A stretch of 64,000 bases of DNA from Tulasnella sp. 424 (Eukaryota > Basidiomycota > Agaricomycetes > Cantharellales > Tulasnellaceae). A program made the position numbers and the translations under genes. The notes beneath the pieces were generated by a model, which saw only the letters and a list, made by a program, of their open reading frames with translations, did not search any database and had not been told where the DNA came from. This document shows, in pieces, positions 60,616 to 64,000 of this stretch (position 1 is the stretch's first letter; each line of letters starts with the position of its first letter). Location: assembly GCA_019633425.1 (NCBI GenBank), contig WSUB01000118.1, positions 67,768 through 131,767 of the forward strand, written 5' to 3'.

Positions 60616-63600
60616 TGTTGAGAGGTCTTGCTTCGGTCACTTGGGTTAGAGGTGGAGGGGTGGTTTAAGAAAACACGGTGAGTGGTTCGGATTGGAATTA
60701 TAACCGCGCAAAGTGCAACGGATGGTCAGGGCAGCACGCACGATCACGTTCCCACAGAACAAGAACGCCACACCGGCCCTCCCTGTTTGTCGCCTTCTCG
60801 TTCTTTCCATCAATCCACAAAGACTCATGATCCGCCAAACTCATCCTTTCATTTACGAACAATCGACAGTATCCTTGATGGCAGCCACCCGAACACAGGG
60901 GTAATTCTCGTCCTTCCTCGGGAATCCCACCAGTCGCGTTTCTCGAATCAAGACATTCACAGGGGCGGCCTCATTCACTGCTAAAATTCACCATAAAAAG
61001 CGAGTAAGAGGAAACCTTGAGGATAGTCGAACGCCCGTTGGAAAGTTGAAGGAAAGCAAACGAGAAACCATTCGCAGGGGGTGGTCCGTGCGTGGGTGAT
61101 GACATCACGCGCTTAAAGCTGAAAATTTCAACTTCGACCAGGAGATTCATGCTACCTACACCTTCTGTTCCGGTATGGTGCGACCCACAAGCCCCGAATG
61201 TCATGTAAGTTCGCGTTCCGCGCCTCTTCATGATGCTATTTTATTTGGAATTACCGGCTGAGCACCTGATGCCAACCTTTTGCTGTATAACTGATTTTCG
61301 TCAACACCGTCGAACCCAATCTCTACATTCACCTGCTAACTCTCTGCTCTCTTCAGGCGATGCTCTTCTTAATATACGTATCTCAAGAGGATGACAAAGA
61401 CCGGTGACTGCCCTCCTAGAGACTAGGTAGGTCCTGCTCCTCCCTATCTCCTTCATGATGCTTTACACGACGGTCTTCCAACCATGAATGCGGAAAAGGC
61501 CCGGACCCAGTTCTGTTTATCGGGCATTTCCTGACTCTTCAACAACTATTATAAACGCCATGGAGCCTTTTCATTGACACTGCTTCTTCTTCCAGGGCCC
61601 GTGACATGAGCCGTCTCTACTGTTACTTCAACCTGGATTCGCACCTCGTAAGTCTCCAACCCCTCTAAGCTACGATTGCGGGACGAAGCCTATCGACGAG
61701 CGGACCGAAGCACGGCCCCGTATAGCCTCTAGTGTACAAATCAAACGAGGTGGGCTGGGCGAAGTGGATTTTCGTCAACTCTGACTATCGGCTTCCAGTC
61801 TCAATCAACCAAGCTAACTAACCCCATCCCCACTAGGTCCATCACGTTGCACGCATATGCTACGGCTGCTAGGGATGATGTGAGACCTCGAGGTGGGTAA
61901 TTACTACTCGCCAATCCCAGACGATGACAACTTCGTCGACTCGACTTTCTGGATCACGCTTACGGCGTGAATATGACATCCATTTTACCATGCTAATACT
62001 GATTTACAGTACGCCTTTCCCAGCTGAGGCATCATCGCTGACAGATTTTCTTTTTACAGAGCTTTCCTCGATTGATAGCTGCCTTTCATGTCGACGACTC
62101 CTCTAATGGTACGTTGACTTTCCACTTCCGCGCATATGACGAAATGCATTATCACACACACTAGAGTCAAGTACTGAGCTCTCTGAGCTATGACGTCTTG
62201 CGGTTTTGTATCTGATTCTTCATCTGTTTCACCTTCAACATCCAGTGTCCCGAATTTTGGATGAAGAGCTGACTCTAATCTCTTTCGTTGCTCAGGAATG
62301 CCTATACGTGCATCGAGATGGCGTTGCAGTTTGGGAAGATATTTTAGGTGAGCTTTCGTTCCATGCCCCAAACCATGATGCATACACCTTCAATATTTGC
62401 TACTTCAGAGAGCTTCGGCTCGATGAGACCACATTGACCACCAAGATCTCTGATCCATTGTCCCCTTGATACCGCTGCCTATACTAGTCCAAGCGACTGA
62501 CGTCCCTTCTCCACACACAGGTAACTCTTGTATATAAGCCAACCCGAAATACAAACATTCTTGTCACGTTTATGTCGCTCTGGTACGGGAGGAATGATCA
62601 TCACGGCGGGACGCTCCATGCTCTTCGAGTTGGCTACATGGTTTTCACGCCTTCTTGATTTGTTTCCGGAGCAAGAGGCAACACCAGCGGTCCGAATCTA
62701 GCGTCGGCCTCCCAATTCTTATTCTCTTTGGGTCGCCGACGATTTGCACAACCGTACACCATTTAGCAATATTGCCGATATATATTCTACTGTGGTGTCA
62801 ATAGAGGTCCGATGGACAAGTAAGAACGTCGATAGGCTAATGCCACCACGCGTAGTGTATCCCATAACTTCATTGGGCTGCTAAGATGTTGCCTTCACAA
62901 GGCTCACTAATTCGAACCCCCAATTCCCGATCGGTATCCCAGACCGTACACGATGAAAAGCCATTTTCGGGGATGTTTAAACTGAACCGAGGATTTCTTG
63001 GGTTGGGAATGATACCTCGTCCGAGGTTAGGCGGCGCCGCTAGCCTCGTGTAAATGCACCAGTCGCAATGAGTCATTGTCACCCATCACGAGCTCATATC
63101 TGTGACCAGCTTTCGCAAAGACAATGGTCAGCGTTAGGGAACTGTGGGACCCGCTTCTACACGGATCAGCCACCTCGTAAAGTCATTCCAGCAAATGAAT
63201 TTCATATCTCTTTCGCTTTGGACTCTATGAACAATACCCGAGAAATTCGGAAGTCAAAAGCTATGTACTGTCAATAAAGGATTTACATTTCGCTCGCCCA
63301 TTTAAGAGGTCGGACTGACGACTTGCTCTCCCCTCCCGCCCCCCGGATTCACCAGAATAAGCTTATTAGGCTCGAAAAATCGGCTCAGATGACTCGCTGG
63401 ATGACTCGCGACATGCTTGAGCACGTTGCTTTGGGCTCTGGGCCGTCTAGCTGCCTAAACCGGTAAATAGGTGCCCAAACCTCGCCTGCATGGTGCGCTG
63501 CTGGAGCTCACTCCTTCCTGACCAAAGGGTCACGCAAATGGTATAAGGTTGTATAGTGCTGTATAATAGCCCAGAATGTTTCTAATTAGTTAATAAAATA

Positions 63601-64000
63601 CGAGTTTCGCTGCAGGATGCTTGATAAGCTCCTCTCCTCGGCGCACCAGAGTCATGCTAAGTCCCGGGTACTAAATTGGCTACTTACTATTTAGCACATT
63701 GAGATAAATGGCTCTCGCATTATTAGCGCGAGCATAGACTTGATGCTTTTGCCGTTGCCGATCTAGACGGCACCGACACTCTTCGGTCTCTATCGAGCCC
63801 GGAACCTCGACGAACCTCTCCACATGTATGTAGATCTCTTTTTACTACTATTGGATACATTGTGTACTATAAGCAGCTACGTCAATACGGATTTCTCTTG
63901 AGGTAATCATTACCGTCAATCACGACACCACGTCTTGATTTGCTAGAGCCCTCCCTTTCGAGCGACGGTTCTGGAAACTCTTTCGGTAACCTCGGAATTT
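60616..64000. other. Window end, no gene supported
   Basis: Short ORFs on both strands, several with GT/AG-like edges (for example around 61380-62110 on the + strand). A minus-strand frame at 62054-62383 contains KYLPKLQRHLDARIG and LHPKFGTLDVEGETDEES. I could not connect any of these into a coherent multi-exon protein or match a family. The stretch may hold a rapidly evolving gene or only intergenic sequence. The final 800 bases are A/T-richer and featureless. Confidence 0.4.

Noticed and set aside
62054..62383. Minus-strand exon candidate (KYLPKLQRHLDARIG)
   Set aside because: It looks protein-like for about 70 codons, but I found no neighbouring exons that join in phase and no family match.

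Overview
The window is nuclear DNA from a basidiomycete fungus, most likely an Agaricomycete. Nearly every gene is broken by 50-70 nt introns with GTNNGN donors and YAG acceptors. The protein set is fungal: AKR1, LCL3, D-arabinono-1,4-lactone oxidase, a DUF4246 protein, an ARO3/ARO4-type DAHP synthase, and a METTL14-type m6A subunit. Genus cannot be read from the sequence. I rebuilt the splice models by hand from donor, acceptor and phase, so exon borders are inferences, but most models close exactly in frame.

Layout. 0-4.4 kb: C-terminal part of an Hsp70-like ATPase (+). 7.5-9.7 kb: ALO1-type lactone oxidase (+). 12.1-16.7 kb: a divergent pair sharing a 213-bp promoter, LCL3 (-) and the ankyrin-DHHC palmitoyltransferase AKR1 (+). 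17.1 kb: an intron-bearing tRNA-Glu(CTC). 17.6-19.6 kb: DUF4246 protein (-). 19.9-21.2 kb: a small unknown gene (+) converging on a free methionine-R-sulfoxide reductase (-).

22-29.2 kb: the most novel part. A two-gene cassette occurs twice in tandem. Gene A (+, 12 exons, possibly a degenerate protein-kinase fold plus a lineage-specific C-terminal region) converges on gene B (-, 2 exons, 196 residues). The copies keep the same exon architecture, including 15-nt and 13-nt microexons, although the proteins have diverged. 30.3-31.7 kb: a coiled-coil protein (-).

32.3-47.5 kb: degenerate segmental duplication. Blocks recur in three arrays. Array I ends in a METTL14 pseudogene joined to an antisense DUF4246 fragment. 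Array II contains a METTL14 5' remnant with a 44-bp perfect palindrome. Array III runs into the intact METTL14 gene (47.65-50.17 kb), which holds a 100-N assembly gap flanked by a 77-bp perfect duplication.

50.6-60.6 kb: conserved housekeeping genes, namely DAHP synthase (+), the anaphase-promoting complex subunit APC1 (-, 2075 residues) and a UBC7/UBE2G ubiquitin-conjugating enzyme (-). 60.6-64 kb: no gene I can support.
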